From Vibrio sinensis (GTDB taxonomy: Bacteria > Pseudomonadota > Gammaproteobacteria > Enterobacterales > Vibrionaceae): a stretch of DNA of 64,000 nt. Each line of letters begins with the position of its first letter. Position 1 is the stretch's first letter. The notes beneath the pieces were generated by a model. That model was given only the letters and a program-made list of their open reading frames with translations. It did no database searches and was not told the origin of the DNA. Position numbers and translations under genes: made by a program. This document shows, in pieces, positions 27,520 to 37,826 of this stretch. The stretch lies in contig NZ_QVMU01000010.1 in the NCBI RefSeq assembly GCF_003605645.1, positions 1-64,000 on the forward strand, in the 5' to 3' direction.

Positions 27520-28584
27520 TTAAAACTGTTGGGATTGAAGTTCGTGAGGCAAGCTTTCCAATAACTGTTTGACTGGAGCGGCAAGTCCGATTTCTTCTGG
27601 TTGTGATAAGTTATACCAAAGACCGTTGTTGGCTTCCATTATCACATTAGGTTGCTTTGAGAGGTCTACCAAAATAGGCGTTATATCGAGATGATAATGA
27701 CTGAAAGTATGTCGAAATGCGATCAATTGCTCCTGACGAATAACGTCATTAGCGGTAATGCCGCGTAAATCGAGTTGGTGTTCAAATTCTTTGGTCGGGT
27801 TTTCTGGGAAGCAAAATAGTCCTCCCCAGATACCGCTTTGTGGTCGTTGCTCTAACCATACTTGATGATCGTAATGCAGCATTAGAAACCAAGATTCTTT
27901 GACTGGTTTTTCTTTTTTCGGTTTTTTACCAGGGTAATCGAGTTGATTACCTTGACGATATGCCAAACATAAATGCTGAATCGGACAGAGCGTACATTTG
28001 GGTTTGCTTCGAGTACAAACCATTGCTCCCATATCCATCATGGCTTGATTGTATTTATCGACGTTCTGTTTGGGCGTGTTAGCTTCGGCATGATGCCAAA
28101 GTGTGTTTTCAACTTTTTTCTGTCCTGGCCAGCCCTCTACAGCAAAAGCGCGAGAAAGAGTGCGCTTTACGTTGCCATCTAAAATCGCGTGTGGCTGCTT
28201 ATAGACAGAAGATAAAATAGCAGCCGCAGTAGATCGTCCGATGCCAGGAAGAGCATTTAGCTGTTCAATATCGGTAGGAAACTCGCCTCCATGTATTTCT
28301 ACTACTGTTTTGGCCGCTTTATGTAGGTTGCGTGCTCGCGCGTAATAGCCAAGCCCAGTCCATAGATGGAGAACTTCATCTTGCTCAGCATTAGCGAGTT
28401 CATGGACGCTAGGGAAACGTTGTAAAAAACGTTCATAGTATGGAATGACGGTAGCTACTTGAGTTTGTTGTAGCATGATCTCAGACAGCCATACGCTGTA
28501 GGCCGTTTTGTTTTGTTGCCAAGGTAGGCTTTTTCTACCATAGGCGTCGTACCATTTTAGAATGGCATTAGCGAAAGGGGTCAC
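27520..28584 (-). CDS. mutY: A/G-specific adenine DNA glycosylase
   Basis: MutY removes adenine mispaired with 8-oxoguanine or guanine. With the chosen start the protein is 354 residues. Catalytic Glu35 lies in [10 protein letters not shown], the helix-hairpin-helix is [13 protein letters not shown], and Asp136 is in [13 protein letters not shown]. The cluster ligands follow C-X6-C-X2-C-X5-C ([17 protein letters not shown]). The C-terminal NUDIX-like domain recognises 8-oxoguanine. The frame is open upstream to an ATG at 28659, which would add 25 hydrophobic residues ([14 protein letters not shown]) with no ribosome site. I prefer the GTG at 28584 ([16 protein letters not shown]), which matches the E. 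coli length of 350. Confidence 0.92.
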   Translation of the reverse strand: MTPFANAILKWYDAYGRKSLPWQQNKTAYSVWLSEIMLQQTQVATVIPYYERFLQRFPSVHELANAEQDEVLHLWTGLGYYARARNLHKAAKTVVEIHGGEFPTDIEQLNALPGIGRSTAAAILSSVYKQPHAILDGNVKRTLSRAFAVEGWPGQKKVENTLWHHAEANTPKQNVDKYNQAMMDMGAMVCTRSKPKCTLCPIQHLCLAYRQGNQLDYPGKKPKKEKPVKESWFLMLHYDHQVWLEQRPQSGIWGGLFCFPENPTKEFEHQLDLRGITANDVIRQEQLIAFRHTFSHYHLDITPILVDLSKQPNVIMEANNGLWYNLSQPEEIGLAAPVKQLLESLPHELQSQQF

Positions 28585-28788
28585 GGCTTGCTCTGGTGAT
28601 GTAATGAGTATTATGGCGTAAAATTGCACCACAAATACCCAGTAAAGTTCAACCAACATTTTGTAGGGGCTTTAATAAATTCGCGATAAATCCTCTTACT
28701 GCTTAATACTAGAGGCGAAGTCGATTTTCTTATACTAACTCTAGGTTAAGTAATTTTCGTTGAAACTAGCATCTTGTTGTCACTTGGG

Positions 28789-28794
28789 TATAAT
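28789..28794 (+). promoter_or_regulatory. Likely -10 element of the trmB promoter
   Basis: A perfect TATAAT is preceded by TTGGG and lies 45 bases before the trmB start. No good -35 is seen at 17 bases, so this would be a promoter that relies on its -10. Confidence 0.5.
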
Positions 28795-28838
28795 CACATC
28801 CCCTCAGTTAGAGACCAATATTTAGACAGGCAAAATCA

Positions 28839-29558
28839 ATGAGTGAAGTGACCACTAACGAATATAATGATGACGGAAAACTGATCCGCAAAGTGCGCAG
28901 TTTTGTACGTCGTGAAGGCCGCTTGACCAAAGGTCAAGAGAACGCAATGAAAGAGTGTTGGCCAACAATGGGTATTGATTACCAGGCTGAATTCCTGAAC
29001 TGGAAAGAAGTTTTTGGTAATGACAATCCTGTCGTTTTAGAAATTGGTTTCGGCATGGGTGCTTCATTGGTTGAAATGGCAAAAAATGCGCCGGAGAAGA
29101 ATTTCTTTGGTATTGAAGTACATAGTCCAGGTGTTGGTGCTTGTCTGTCTTCTGCTCGTGAAGCTGGTGTAACTAATCTTCGAGTTATGTGTCATGATGC
29201 CGTTGAAGTATTTGAACACATGATTCCAGATGCTAGTTTAGCGACTCTACAACTGTTTTTCCCTGACCCATGGCACAAGACGCGTCACCACAAGCGCCGT
29301 ATCGTCCAACTTGATTTTGCTGAAATGGTTCGCCAAAAGCTGGTGGATGGTGTTGGTGTTTTCCATATGGCAACAGACTGGGAAAACTATGCAGAGCACA
29401 TGATTGAAGTGATGAATCAAGCTCCTGGTTATGAGAATACGGCTGAAGATAGCGACTTTGTTCCACGCCCTGATGATCGTCCGCTTACTAAATTTGAAGC
29501 TCGCGGTCACCGTTTAGGTCATGGCGTATGGGATATTAAATACAAACGAGTAAAATAA
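28839..29558 (+). CDS. trmB: tRNA (guanine-N7-)-methyltransferase
   Basis: TrmB is a 239-residue SAM-dependent enzyme that makes m7G46 in the variable loop of tRNAs. The SAM-binding motif [16 protein letters not shown] is followed by [15 protein letters not shown]. The catalytic region [16 protein letters not shown] carries the family's conserved Asp and Lys/His residues, and the tail contains [19 protein letters not shown]. It is divergent from mutY, as in many gammaproteobacteria, and is followed by a terminator. Confidence 0.96.
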   Translation: MSEVTTNEYNDDGKLIRKVRSFVRREGRLTKGQENAMKECWPTMGIDYQAEFLNWKEVFGNDNPVVLEIGFGMGASLVEMAKNAPEKNFFGIEVHSPGVGACLSSAREAGVTNLRVMCHDAVEVFEHMIPDASLATLQLFFPDPWHKTRHHKRRIVQLDFAEMVRQKLVDGVGVFHMATDWENYAEHMIEVMNQAPGYENTAEDSDFVPRPDDRPLTKFEARGHRLGHGVWDIKYKRVK

Positions 29559-29631
29559 TTCGTCTGTATTGATTAAGCAAAGCCCGACTTTGCTTGATGC
29601 TCTAGCATTGCTAACGTTTTGATAGAAATTG

Positions 29632-29661
29632 AGCCAACATTATTGTGATGTTGGCTTTTTT
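29632..29661 (+). terminator. Intrinsic terminator after trmB
   Basis: GCCAACAT and ATGTTGGC pair around TATTGTG, followed by T6. Confidence 0.9.
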
Positions 29662-29755
29662 GACTCTGGGTATATTGAAATTTGTATTAACCATTTGGTT
29701 TTTAGATGTTTTTATAAACCGTGCATGAAATAACATATTGATTTAAAGGCTGCTG

Positions 29756-30676
29756 ATGAAACCGACCAAAGAGATTTTGACTGAAATCCTACAAGAAGTT
29801 CGTCCACTTATAGGCCATGGGAAGGTTGCTGATTATATTCCGGCACTGGCAAAAGTACCCTCGAACAAGTTGGGTATTGCTGTCTTCACCAATGAAGGTG
29901 AAGTGATCAAAGCCGGTGATGCAGATGAAGCCTTTTCAATTCAATCTATTTCTAAGGCTCTGAGTTTAACCTTAGCAATGGGACTTTACTTACCAGATGA
30001 AATTTGGACTCGAGTAGGTAAAGAGCCATCAGGCCAAGCGTTTAATTCCATGATTCAGCTTGAGGTTGAACAAGGTATTCCACGTAACCCGTTTATTAAT
30101 GCGGGAGCTATCGTTGTGGCTGACTTGCTTCATAGTCGTTTATCTGCGCCAAGACAGCGCTTATTAGATTTTGTCCGTCAACTTAGTGGGGAAAATCATA
30201 TTTGTTATGACAAAGTTGTGGCCGCATCGGAGATGATGCACAGTGACCGAAATGCAGCGATTGCCTATTTGATGCGATCTTTCGGCAACTTTGAAAATGA
30301 AGTGATCCCTGTTCTGAACAATTACTTTCATGCTTGTGCGCTGAAAATGAATTGTGTCGACTTGGCGAAAACATTCAGCTATTTAGCCAATAAAGGTATA
30401 TCAGTGCAAACCAACCAGCCGGTAATCACCCCTGTTCAAACTAAGCAATTGAATGCTTTGCTGGCAACCTGTGGTTTGTATGATGGTGCTGGTGAATTTG
30501 CGTATCGTGTTGGTATGCCAGGAAAATCGGGAGTTGGTGGTGGTATTATTGCTATCGTTCCTGGAGAAATGACCATTGCGGTATGGTCTCCAGAGTTAGA
30601 CCCATCGGGTAATTCTTTAGCTGGAACCCAAGCACTAGAGTTACTTTCAGAACGCATTGGCCGTTCGATTTTTTAA
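29756..30676 (+). CDS. glsB: Glutaminase
   Basis: This 306-residue serine-dependent glutaminase hydrolyses glutamine to glutamate and ammonia and belongs to the beta-lactamase-like fold. The nucleophile Ser64 and Lys67 form the SxxK motif in [12 protein letters not shown]. Other family blocks are [20 protein letters not shown] and [15 protein letters not shown]. In E. coli the YneH type supports acid resistance with GadC; whether that applies here is unknown. It stands alone, with terminators on both sides. Confidence 0.94.
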   Translation: MKPTKEILTEILQEVRPLIGHGKVADYIPALAKVPSNKLGIAVFTNEGEVIKAGDADEAFSIQSISKALSLTLAMGLYLPDEIWTRVGKEPSGQAFNSMIQLEVEQGIPRNPFINAGAIVVADLLHSRLSAPRQRLLDFVRQLSGENHICYDKVVAASEMMHSDRNAAIAYLMRSFGNFENEVIPVLNNYFHACALKMNCVDLAKTFSYLANKGISVQTNQPVITPVQTKQLNALLATCGLYDGAGEFAYRVGMPGKSGVGGGIIAIVPGEMTIAVWSPELDPSGNSLAGTQALELLSERIGRSIF

Positions 30677-30732
30677 GCGAAATGATACCGCTAGAATTCA
30701 CATGATCTCTGGTGATTTAAGACGGATTTTTA

Positions 30733-30765
30733 ATGCGCCCCTTTCTATAGGGGCGCTTTTATTTT
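30733..30765 (+). terminator. Intrinsic terminator after glsB
   Basis: GCGCCCCT and AGGGGCGC pair around TTCTAT, followed by TTTTATTTT. It lies between convergent glsB and msrA; the T-tract favours the plus strand. Confidence 0.88.
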
Positions 30766-30771
30766 GCTGGA

Positions 30772-31401
30772 TTAAGATTGATTGGGAGGGAAGCAGACAC
30801 CCGTTCCTCCCAGACCACAATAACCATTTGGATTTTTTGCAAGATACTGCTGGTGGTAGTTTTCAGCAAAATAGTACTCTTTAGCTGGCAATATGTCGGT
30901 GGTAATTGTACGTTCATTTCCGAGTAGTGACTGGTATTGAGCTTTAGATTCAATCGCTTGCGTTTGTTGAGAATCACTGAACGTATAGATAGCAGATCGA
31001 TACTGTGTTCCACGATCATTTCCTTGGCGCATACCTTGGGTTGGATCATGATGTTCCCAAAACTCTTGAAGCAGTCGCTCTAACGAGATCTGAGCCGGAT
31101 CAAATATGACTCGAACCACTTCAGTGTGTCCGGTCAAACCGCTGCAAACCTCTTCATAGCTTGGGTTTGGGGTATAACCACCGGCATAGCCGACCGATGT
31201 ACTAATCACACCATCTAGTTTCCAAAATAGCCGTTCTGCCCCCCAAAAACAGCCCAGTCCCAATAAAATTTGCTCTTGACCTGATGTAGGTTGTGCACTC
31301 AGACTGGAACCATTAACGAAATGTAAATCGTCTATAATCATGGGTACAGCTCTACCTACAAGAGCATTGTTTGGTGAGATCATTGTTTGTTTGTCAGGCA
31401 T
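30772..31401 (-). CDS. msrA: Peptide methionine (S)-S-oxide reductase MsrA
   Basis: MsrA is a 209-residue enzyme that reduces the S epimer of methionine sulfoxide in proteins. Catalytic Cys51 lies in [13 protein letters not shown], followed by the signature [19 protein letters not shown] and GHTEVVRV. The recycling cysteines are Cys195 and Cys203 in [12 protein letters not shown]. The 40-residue N-terminal extension matches the long enterobacterial form, and no signal peptide is seen, so it is cytoplasmic. It is divergent from tamA, an arrangement also found in E. coli. Confidence 0.95.
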   Translation of the reverse strand: MPDKQTMISPNNALVGRAVPMIIDDLHFVNGSSLSAQPTSGQEQILLGLGCFWGAERLFWKLDGVISTSVGYAGGYTPNPSYEEVCSGLTGHTEVVRVIFDPAQISLERLLQEFWEHHDPTQGMRQGNDRGTQYRSAIYTFSDSQQTQAIESKAQYQSLLGNERTITTDILPAKEYYFAENYHQQYLAKNPNGYCGLGGTGVCFPPNQS

Positions 31402-31516
31402 AGTGTGAATCCTTCCTCATCAGTAATAAGTGGTCATTCGCTTATTAGGTTTTATTACAGACTTACCCGCTATCACGGGTTATTATTTTTTATCGATTGA
31501 GTGTATTTAATAAATC

Positions 31517-33238
31517 ATGATAAGAAAGTCATTACCAGTTCTATTCGCAGTATTATGCTTACCAATGAACGCTCTAGCGAGCGATGTACAACTCTCTGTT
31601 CATGGGCTAAAAGGTAAGCTTGAGGATAATGTCGATGCTTATCTTTCCTCTATTCCCGAATCTGATTACAGCACCAGCCTACGTTTTCAATCACGTATTG
31701 AGCAAAGCATCCGAGAAGCCCTGAATGCTTTGGGCTACTATCATCCAGAAATTCGTTTTGAGATCTCTTCCGATCAAGATGAACTCGAGGTGTATGTTGT
31801 TAAAGGCGCTCCCGTTTTAATCAAAAGTGTCGATATTGAACTGACTGGCGAAGCTAAAAATGATATTGATTTCATTAAACTTGTTCAAAATAGCGGTATT
31901 AAAGTTGGTAAGCGGCTAAATCATGGTTTGTACGATGCGCTGAAATCGAATATCCGAAATTTAGCACTTCAAAAAGGCTATTTTGAGGGCGACTTTAAAC
32001 TCAGTCGTCTTGAAGTCTCTCCCGACTTAAATGAAGCGTTTGTTCGTCTTCATTTTGACAGTGGGATGCGATATGAGTTCGGTCAAACCATTATTACAGG
32101 GAGTCAGATTGAAGAGAGTCGAGTTCACTCTCTTGAACCCTATACGCTTGGTGAACCGTATTTAGTTTCTAAAGTTGGCGAGTACAATCAAAACTTATCT
32201 AATACAGATTGGTTTTCTTCTGTGTTTGTCGAACCGGATCTCTCGCAACTCAGTATTTCTCGTGAACTTCCAATGAAAGTCTCTCTTGCTCCGCAAGCTC
32301 GAAATCAATTAGAAACAGGTATTGGCTACTCAACGGATGTTGGTGTTCGAGGTTCATTAAAGTGGAAAAAGCCATGGGTAAACTCACGTGGACACAGTTT
32401 TGATAGTAGCTTTTCTCTTTCTAAACCAGAACAGACCATAACCGCGAGCTATCGGATCCCATTAGAAGATGTATTGAATGACTACTATCGAATTCAATAT
32501 GGTATGAAAAATCAAGATAGCCGAGACACGAAAAGTCTCGAGTCAAACCTCGCGCTAGAACGTCATTGGCTACTGGATGGAGGGTGGCACCGTACTGTCT
32601 TTATCCGCTATTTGTTAGAAAACTATGAACAAGGTTTACAAGACGATAGCGCTGAATTTTTATTACCGGGTATTTCATATTCTCGGAGTCGTACCCGCAG
32701 TGGTAGTGGTCCTATGCTTATGTGGGGGGATCGCCAGTCGATCACCATGGAGTATGGTGATCCTAAACTGCTTTCAGAAACTCGAGTATTTCGTTTACAA
32801 GCGGGTACTACATGGATACGAAGTATCGGTGAGAACCATCGAGGTATTTGGCGTTTAGATGGTGGGGCTAACATTACCGACGAGCTAGAAAAACTTTCGC
32901 CATCACTACGTTTCTTCGCTGGTGGCGATAACAACTTACGTGGTTATAGTTATGAATCCATTTCACCACGAGACAGCAGTGGCGCTTTAACCGGTGCAAA
33001 ATACATTACAACAACATCACTTGAATATCAGTACCGTGTTGTTGGTAATTGGTGGGGCGCTGTGTTTTACGACGTTGGTGACGCCTATAACAATACCCCT
33101 GACTGGAAGCGCGGCACTGGTGTTGGTATCCGATGGGGATCGCCAGTGGGCCCTGTTCGTTTAGATTTCGCTTGGGGTTTGGATGCACCTAAGGGCGATG
33201 AGTTTCAAATCCACTTCACATTAGGTCCTGAGTTATGA
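31517..33238 (+). CDS. tamA: Translocation and assembly module protein TamA
   Basis: TamA is a 573-residue Omp85-family outer-membrane protein that works with TamB in outer-membrane protein insertion and, by recent evidence, phospholipid transport. The signal peptide is at about 1-21 (SLPVLFAVLCLPMNALA). POTRA domains occupy about 22-260, and the 16-stranded barrel follows. The Omp85 segment FRLQAGTTWIRSIG and the lid-lock region FFAGGDNNLRGYSYESISPRD are present. The protein ends in a typical beta-strand (FQIHFTLGPEL). It overlaps tamB by 4 bases. Confidence 0.95.
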   Translation: MIRKSLPVLFAVLCLPMNALASDVQLSVHGLKGKLEDNVDAYLSSIPESDYSTSLRFQSRIEQSIREALNALGYYHPEIRFEISSDQDELEVYVVKGAPVLIKSVDIELTGEAKNDIDFIKLVQNSGIKVGKRLNHGLYDALKSNIRNLALQKGYFEGDFKLSRLEVSPDLNEAFVRLHFDSGMRYEFGQTIITGSQIEESRVHSLEPYTLGEPYLVSKVGEYNQNLSNTDWFSSVFVEPDLSQLSISRELPMKVSLAPQARNQLETGIGYSTDVGVRGSLKWKKPWVNSRGHSFDSSFSLSKPEQTITASYRIPLEDVLNDYYRIQYGMKNQDSRDTKSLESNLALERHWLLDGGWHRTVFIRYLLENYEQGLQDDSAEFLLPGISYSRSRTRSGSGPMLMWGDRQSITMEYGDPKLLSETRVFRLQAGTTWIRSIGENHRGIWRLDGGANITDELEKLSPSLRFFAGGDNNLRGYSYESISPRDSSGALTGAKYITTTSLEYQYRVVGNWWGAVFYDVGDAYNNTPDWKRGTGVGIRWGSPVGPVRLDFAWGLDAPKGDEFQIHFTLGPEL

Positions 33239-36200
33239 CCAAGATTTTTTTAAAATGGTCAAAGTGGCTGTCCATTTCATTCTTTACATTAATACTGACG
33301 CTTCTTCTTGCTTTAGTCTTTGTGCTGTTTACGAATCAGGGGCTAAGCTTGATTTTATTTGGGGCAGAAAAAGCGTTGCCTCAGCTTCAAGTCGGTAGTC
33401 ATTCAGGGGCTATTTTCCCTCGTTTTAATCTACAAAATGTTCGATTTAAAGATGAATCACTCCATATTGATGCCACTGCCAACTCAATCACACTTGCGGT
33501 AACTCCAGCGTGTTTTACGGAACCCAGTGTTTGCATTGAAGATATTGCTGTTGATGGTTTGAAGTTTTCAATGCCAGAAATGGCGAGCAGTGATACAGAA
33601 GATACCAGCAATGAATCGAGCAATACTCCGATCACCGCTCCCTTACCGATTAAAATTGAACGTATTTCCTTGTCGAATATTGACCTCGATATTTTAGGGA
33701 ATCAGATTCGCTGGGGGAACTTCTCTACGGCGTTGTCATTTTCAGGAAATCGCTTAACGGTGGGTGAGACGCGTTTAGATAAAGCATACCTTCAATTGGC
33801 TGAATCAAAAGACGAATCCTCTAAAACAACGACATCCTCATCGAAGCCATTCTCCTATCAAGGCTTTACGCTTCCTGATGTCAAATTGCCTTTGCAAGTT
33901 GATGTAACTCGCTTAGACATCAATGATTTTACCTTACAGCAAGAAATACCACTGATCGTTCATCATCTTGGATTGGAGGGTTTTGCGGGGGGATCAAAAG
34001 TTGAGATCAAAACGCTGGATCTTGATATGCCACAAATTAAAGCTGAACTTCAAGGTGATATACAGCTAGAAAATGGTTATCCATTGACGTTAGATCTAAA
34101 TGCAGAGGTCATGGATCCGATCGCCAAAGGGCAAACTATAGAATTGAATGCAAAAGGAAGCGTGGCTGATATTGCGTTAAATGCAAAACTAGCGGGGTTA
34201 GCGAAGGCGAATCTAACCCTGAAAGCACAACCTCTTACCGCTGATTTGCCTTTTGAACTTAATTTGACGAAAGGCGCAGTACAGTGGCCACTGACAGGGA
34301 AGAGTGACTATAAAGTTCGCATTGCCCAATTGAAGGGGAAAGGGTCACTTAAACGTTACCTATTAAACTTAGACACAAAAGTGAGTGGTAGTGAAATACC
34401 GAATTTAGCATTGACGACAAAAGCCAAAGGAAGCTTATCGCATATTGAGTTGAGTGATTTTGTTTTAGAGACCTTGGGCGGTGATGTTGCCGGTGATGCG
34501 ATGGTCAATTGGCAGGCTCCTGTTAACTGGTCTGCGGATGTTAATTTACGTGATATCCAGCCAGGCCTTCAATGGCCGGATGCTGAGGGTAAGCTGAGTG
34601 GGGAGCTTGAAACATCAGGCTCTTTGACAAAGCAAGGTGGTTGGAAAATCGATTTACCTATCTTAGATGTAAATGGTGAATTACGAGGTTATCCGCTGCA
34701 TATTGAGGGAGCATTGAAAGCCTCTGACAGTAAAGGGAAAGGTGATATTAAACTCTCTACATCGGGAGTAACGCTGGCTCATGGTCCCAATAAGGTGTCA
34801 GCAAATGGTCAGTTAAATAAAGAGTGGAATATGTCACTTGCATTAAACTTTCCTGATTTAGCGAAAACGATCCCTGAACTAAAGGGGCGGGTTCAAGGTC
34901 ATGTTGATTTAACGGGAAAAATGAAACAACCCGACATTAAATTAGCATTGGGTATTGATGAATTAAATTGGCAGCAGACAGCCAGTATTCAGCGTGCAGT
35001 CTTAGATGGCAATATTTCACCATTACCGCTACCGAAAGGAAATCTTAATCTTAAGGTTACTAACGCGAAATATCAGCAGGATGTGATAGATGAAGCCACG
35101 CTGAAATTTTCGGGGACGCAGGAGGTGCATCGACTCACTGTGGATGTGCTTTCGAATATCGTTTCTACCAGCCTACTGTTAACCGGTGCTTTACAGGATA
35201 AACCGAGCCTCAATTGGCAAGGCACTTTGCACCGGATGTCTATTTCGTCAGAGCAGGGGAAATGGGTTCTTAATCAAGCGACAAAACTAGGATTCGATTT
35301 AGCAACTGAGCAAGCATCGATAGCTGCTCATTGTTGGTTACAAAAAGATGCATCGATCTGTTTAGATAACAATATTCAGGTTGGGAAAAGCGGTGAAGCA
35401 GCGGTAACAGTGAAAGATTTTGATTTTTCTCAGGTTGAGGCATTTATCCCTAAGCAGACGGAGATAAAGGGCAAGGTCGATGCGACAGCATGGGCAAAAT
35501 GGGCACCTGAAGTTCCACCACAAGTTAAAGCGTCCATTCGATTACCCAAAGGCGAAGTGGTTCAGCATCTCTCTCAGCCAGTTTCATTGGGGTGGCAAAG
35601 CATAACGCTCAATGCTGAATTAGCTAATAATGCTTTGAAAAGCGACTGGAACCTTGATGTGACAGATAATGGGGATGTGACGGGTAATCTCTATATCCCC
35701 AATGTATTAGTCGGAGATAAACAGCTTGATGGTGAGTTAAAACTCTCCACGTTTAGCTTGAAGTTTTTATCGCCGTTGGTGGGTGAATACAGCCAATTAG
35801 GCGCAGAGGTTACCACAGACCTAAAGCTATCTGGGCCAATAATGCAGCCACAAGCCAAAGGGCAATTTGTGGTTGATAAGATGCAATTGAAAGGGGAAAT
35901 ATCACCGATTGATATTGATTCTGGCCGTTTAGTGATTGACTTCAAAGGTTATCAGGCAGCATTGAACGCGGCGATTCAAACACCTGATGGGGAGTTGAAA
36001 GTCACCGGTGATGCGGATTGGCAGGATATGAGCGCCTGGAGTAGCAAAGTTCGTATTTTTGCGAAGCAACTTATGGTCGATATGCCACCGATGGTTAAAG
36101 TCAAAGTAGAGCCGGATATGACAATCAATTTGGCGCCACATCAAGCTCGAATCGATGGCAATATTGATTTGCCGTGGGGGCGAATTGTAGTGGAAGACTT

Positions 36201-36996
36201 GCCACCTAGTGCAGTAGAGGTTTCAAAAGATCAAGTGTTGCTTAATGCTTCATTACAACCGATTGAAAGTAGTGATCCGGTACCGTTTGATATTGCGACT
36301 AATATAAAAATTAAGATTGGCGATAACTTTAAGCTTTCTGCTTTTGGTCTTGAGGGGGAGCTTGTCGGTAACCTAAAAGTTGCCCAGAAAGACAAAGGTC
36401 CGTTCGTGACAGGGGAAGTAAATATCGTTAACGGTTCATATGGTTCTTTTGGTCAAGATCTACTGATTAAAGAGGGCAAAATCTTAATGAATGGTCCTGT
36501 CGACCAGCCCTACGTACAAATAACCGCAATACGAAATCCTGATAATACTCAAGATGATGTGACCGCTGGTATTAAAGTAACAGGCCCGGCTGACGCGCCA
36601 AAAATTACTATTTTCTCTGAGCCATCAATGCCACAAGCCAATGCACTATCGTATCTATTACGTGGTCAAGATATTGATGGGGAAGCGGGTGGTAATGCCA
36701 TGACAACCACGTTAATTGGACTAAGCTTAGCTAAAAGTGGTCGTTTAGTTGGAGAAATAGGCGAAGCTTTTGGGGTTCAAGATTTACAGCTTGATACAGC
36801 AGGCTCTGGCGATGATTCTCAAGTAACTGTGAGTGGTTATGTTTTACCTGGTCTGCAGGTGAAATATGGTGTTGGGATTTTCGATTCGGTCGGTGAATTT
36901 ACCGTTCGCTATCGTTTGTTGAAAGATCTTTATGTTGAGGCGGTATCGGGTTTAGACAGTGCCGTGGATCTACTTTACCAATTTGAATTTAATTAA
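33235..36996 (+). CDS. tamB: Translocation and assembly module protein TamB
   Basis: TamB is a 1253-residue AsmA-like protein anchored in the inner membrane by one N-terminal helix at about 10-35. It spans the periplasm as a long beta-taco groove, with repeated amphipathic strands through residues 40-1000. The conserved C-terminal DUF490 domain contains ASLQPIESSDPVPFDIATN and LRGQDIDGEAGGNAM, and the protein ends in a barrel-docking strand (DLLYQFEFN). It acts with TamA and is thought to carry phospholipids to the outer membrane with YhdP and YdbH. A Ser/Thr/Glu-rich stretch near 115-135 is probably disordered. Translation is coupled to tamA. Confidence 0.95.
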   Translation: MTKIFLKWSKWLSISFFTLILTLLLALVFVLFTNQGLSLILFGAEKALPQLQVGSHSGAIFPRFNLQNVRFKDESLHIDATANSITLAVTPACFTEPSVCIEDIAVDGLKFSMPEMASSDTEDTSNESSNTPITAPLPIKIERISLSNIDLDILGNQIRWGNFSTALSFSGNRLTVGETRLDKAYLQLAESKDESSKTTTSSSKPFSYQGFTLPDVKLPLQVDVTRLDINDFTLQQEIPLIVHHLGLEGFAGGSKVEIKTLDLDMPQIKAELQGDIQLENGYPLTLDLNAEVMDPIAKGQTIELNAKGSVADIALNAKLAGLAKANLTLKAQPLTADLPFELNLTKGAVQWPLTGKSDYKVRIAQLKGKGSLKRYLLNLDTKVSGSEIPNLALTTKAKGSLSHIELSDFVLETLGGDVAGDAMVNWQAPVNWSADVNLRDIQPGLQWPDAEGKLSGELETSGSLTKQGGWKIDLPILDVNGELRGYPLHIEGALKASDSKGKGDIKLSTSGVTLAHGPNKVSANGQLNKEWNMSLALNFPDLAKTIPELKGRVQGHVDLTGKMKQPDIKLALGIDELNWQQTASIQRAVLDGNISPLPLPKGNLNLKVTNAKYQQDVIDEATLKFSGTQEVHRLTVDVLSNIVSTSLLLTGALQDKPSLNWQGTLHRMSISSEQGKWVLNQATKLGFDLATEQASIAAHCWLQKDASICLDNNIQVGKSGEAAVTVKDFDFSQVEAFIPKQTEIKGKVDATAWAKWAPEVPPQVKASIRLPKGEVVQHLSQPVSLGWQSITLNAELANNALKSDWNLDVTDNGDVTGNLYIPNVLVGDKQLDGELKLSTFSLKFLSPLVGEYSQLGAEVTTDLKLSGPIMQPQAKGQFVVDKMQLKGEISPIDIDSGRLVIDFKGYQAALNAAIQTPDGELKVTGDADWQDMSAWSSKVRIFAKQLMVDMPPMVKVKVEPDMTINLAPHQARIDGNIDLPWGRIVVEDLPPSAVEVSKDQVLLNASLQPIESSDPVPFDIATNIKIKIGDNFKLSAFGLEGELVGNLKVAQKDKGPFVTGEVNIVNGSYGSFGQDLLIKEGKILMNGPVDQPYVQITAIRNPDNTQDDVTAGIKVTGPADAPKITIFSEPSMPQANALSYLLRGQDIDGEAGGNAMTTTLIGLSLAKSGRLVGEIGEAFGVQDLQLDTAGSGDDSQVTVSGYVLPGLQVKYGVGIFDSVGEFTVRYRLLKDLYVEAVSGLDSAVDLLYQFEFN

Positions 36997-37009
36997 TAGG
37001 TCTGGGTTT

Positions 37010-37360
37010 ATGCAACACTTAGTTTTTGTGTATGGCACCTTGCGAAAAGGTGAAAGTAATCACCACCACTTATCTGAGCAAGCACAGTTTTTAGGTCATC
37101 ATGAGACATTACCTGAATTTGCTCTATATGACTTAGGCGCTTATCCCGCTGTGATTAGTGGTCACCACTCTATATCCGGTGAAGTCTATCTGATCGATAG
37201 TCATAATTTGCAAGTATTGGATAAACTTGAAGATGTTCCGGTTGAATATCGCCGCGAACAAATCGAAACCCCATTTGGACTTGCGTGGATATATTTATAT
37301 CAAGATACCTCGCAACTGGAGACGCTGATTTCATCCGGAGATTGGTGTCAAAAAATATAG
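37010..37360 (+). CDS. ytfP: Gamma-glutamylcyclotransferase-like protein YtfP
   Basis: This 116-residue cytoplasmic protein of the GGCT-like fold has the diagnostic N-terminal substrate loop VYGTLRKGES and a central Glu in SISGEVYLID. The family includes gamma-glutamylcyclotransferases and gamma-glutamylamine cyclotransferases; the substrate of bacterial YtfP is not settled. I chose the ATG at 37010 (MQHLVFVYGTLRKG), 13 bases after the tamB stop. The frame is open further upstream only inside tamB. The order tamA-tamB-ytfP is the same in E. coli. Confidence 0.9.
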   Translation: MQHLVFVYGTLRKGESNHHHLSEQAQFLGHHETLPEFALYDLGAYPAVISGHHSISGEVYLIDSHNLQVLDKLEDVPVEYRREQIETPFGLAWIYLYQDTSQLETLISSGDWCQKI

Positions 37361-37391
37361 AACAGCACATTGTTGCTGTAATGGGAGGAAA

Positions 37392-37778
37392 ATGATGATG
37401 TCATTAAAAGTTTGGAAAGCCCTTTTATTAAGTTCGCTATTTTTGATGTTTGGCTGTGCGTCGAATACTTCTCCACTCTCAAATATTCCTATGGATTGGT
37501 TTGATTTTGGTAAACAACAAGCGCTTGAAGGAAGATTGAAACAGTCTGAGCAAAAATTGAGTGCCAATGATCAGGATGGTTATTTAACCTCTTCTTTATA
37601 CAATGATTATCAACTGGGATATATGAAAGGGAAAACGGAATATTGTACCCAAGATGCGAGCATACTAGGAGCTACGGGGCGTCCTTATCTCGGGATTTGT
37701 GATGATGTTGATCCGTCTTTTCAAGAACAATATGATTCAGGCCAAGATCTATTTTGGACCATTAGTTCTAGTGATTAG
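37392..37778 (+). CDS. DUF2799-like lipoprotein
   Basis: This 128-residue predicted lipoprotein has a hydrophobic signal (WKALLLSSLFLMFGC) and a lipobox FGCA with Cys22 if the first ATG is used. The mature part has DWFDFGKQQALEGR and YNDYQLGYMKGKTEYCTQD, which resemble DUF2799 proteins, a family of unknown role. GGAGG at 37384-37388 serves any of three consecutive ATG codons at 37392, 37395 and 37398; the second has the best spacing. Two further cysteines (in EYCTQD and GICDD) could form a disulphide. It follows ytfP by 31 bases and is likely the last gene of the tam operon here. Confidence 0.8.
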   Translation: MMMSLKVWKALLLSSLFLMFGCASNTSPLSNIPMDWFDFGKQQALEGRLKQSEQKLSANDQDGYLTSSLYNDYQLGYMKGKTEYCTQDASILGATGRPYLGICDDVDPSFQEQYDSGQDLFWTISSSD

Positions 37779-37782
37779 TTTT

Positions 37783-37811
37783 TAAAAGCCAGCATCTTGC
37801 TGGCTTTTATT
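37783..37811. terminator. Bidirectional intrinsic terminator
   Basis: AAAAGCCAGCA and TGCTGGCTTTT pair around TCT, between the lipoprotein gene and convergent ppa. Confidence 0.92.
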
Positions 37812-37826
37812 CATTAGCTTCGAGAG

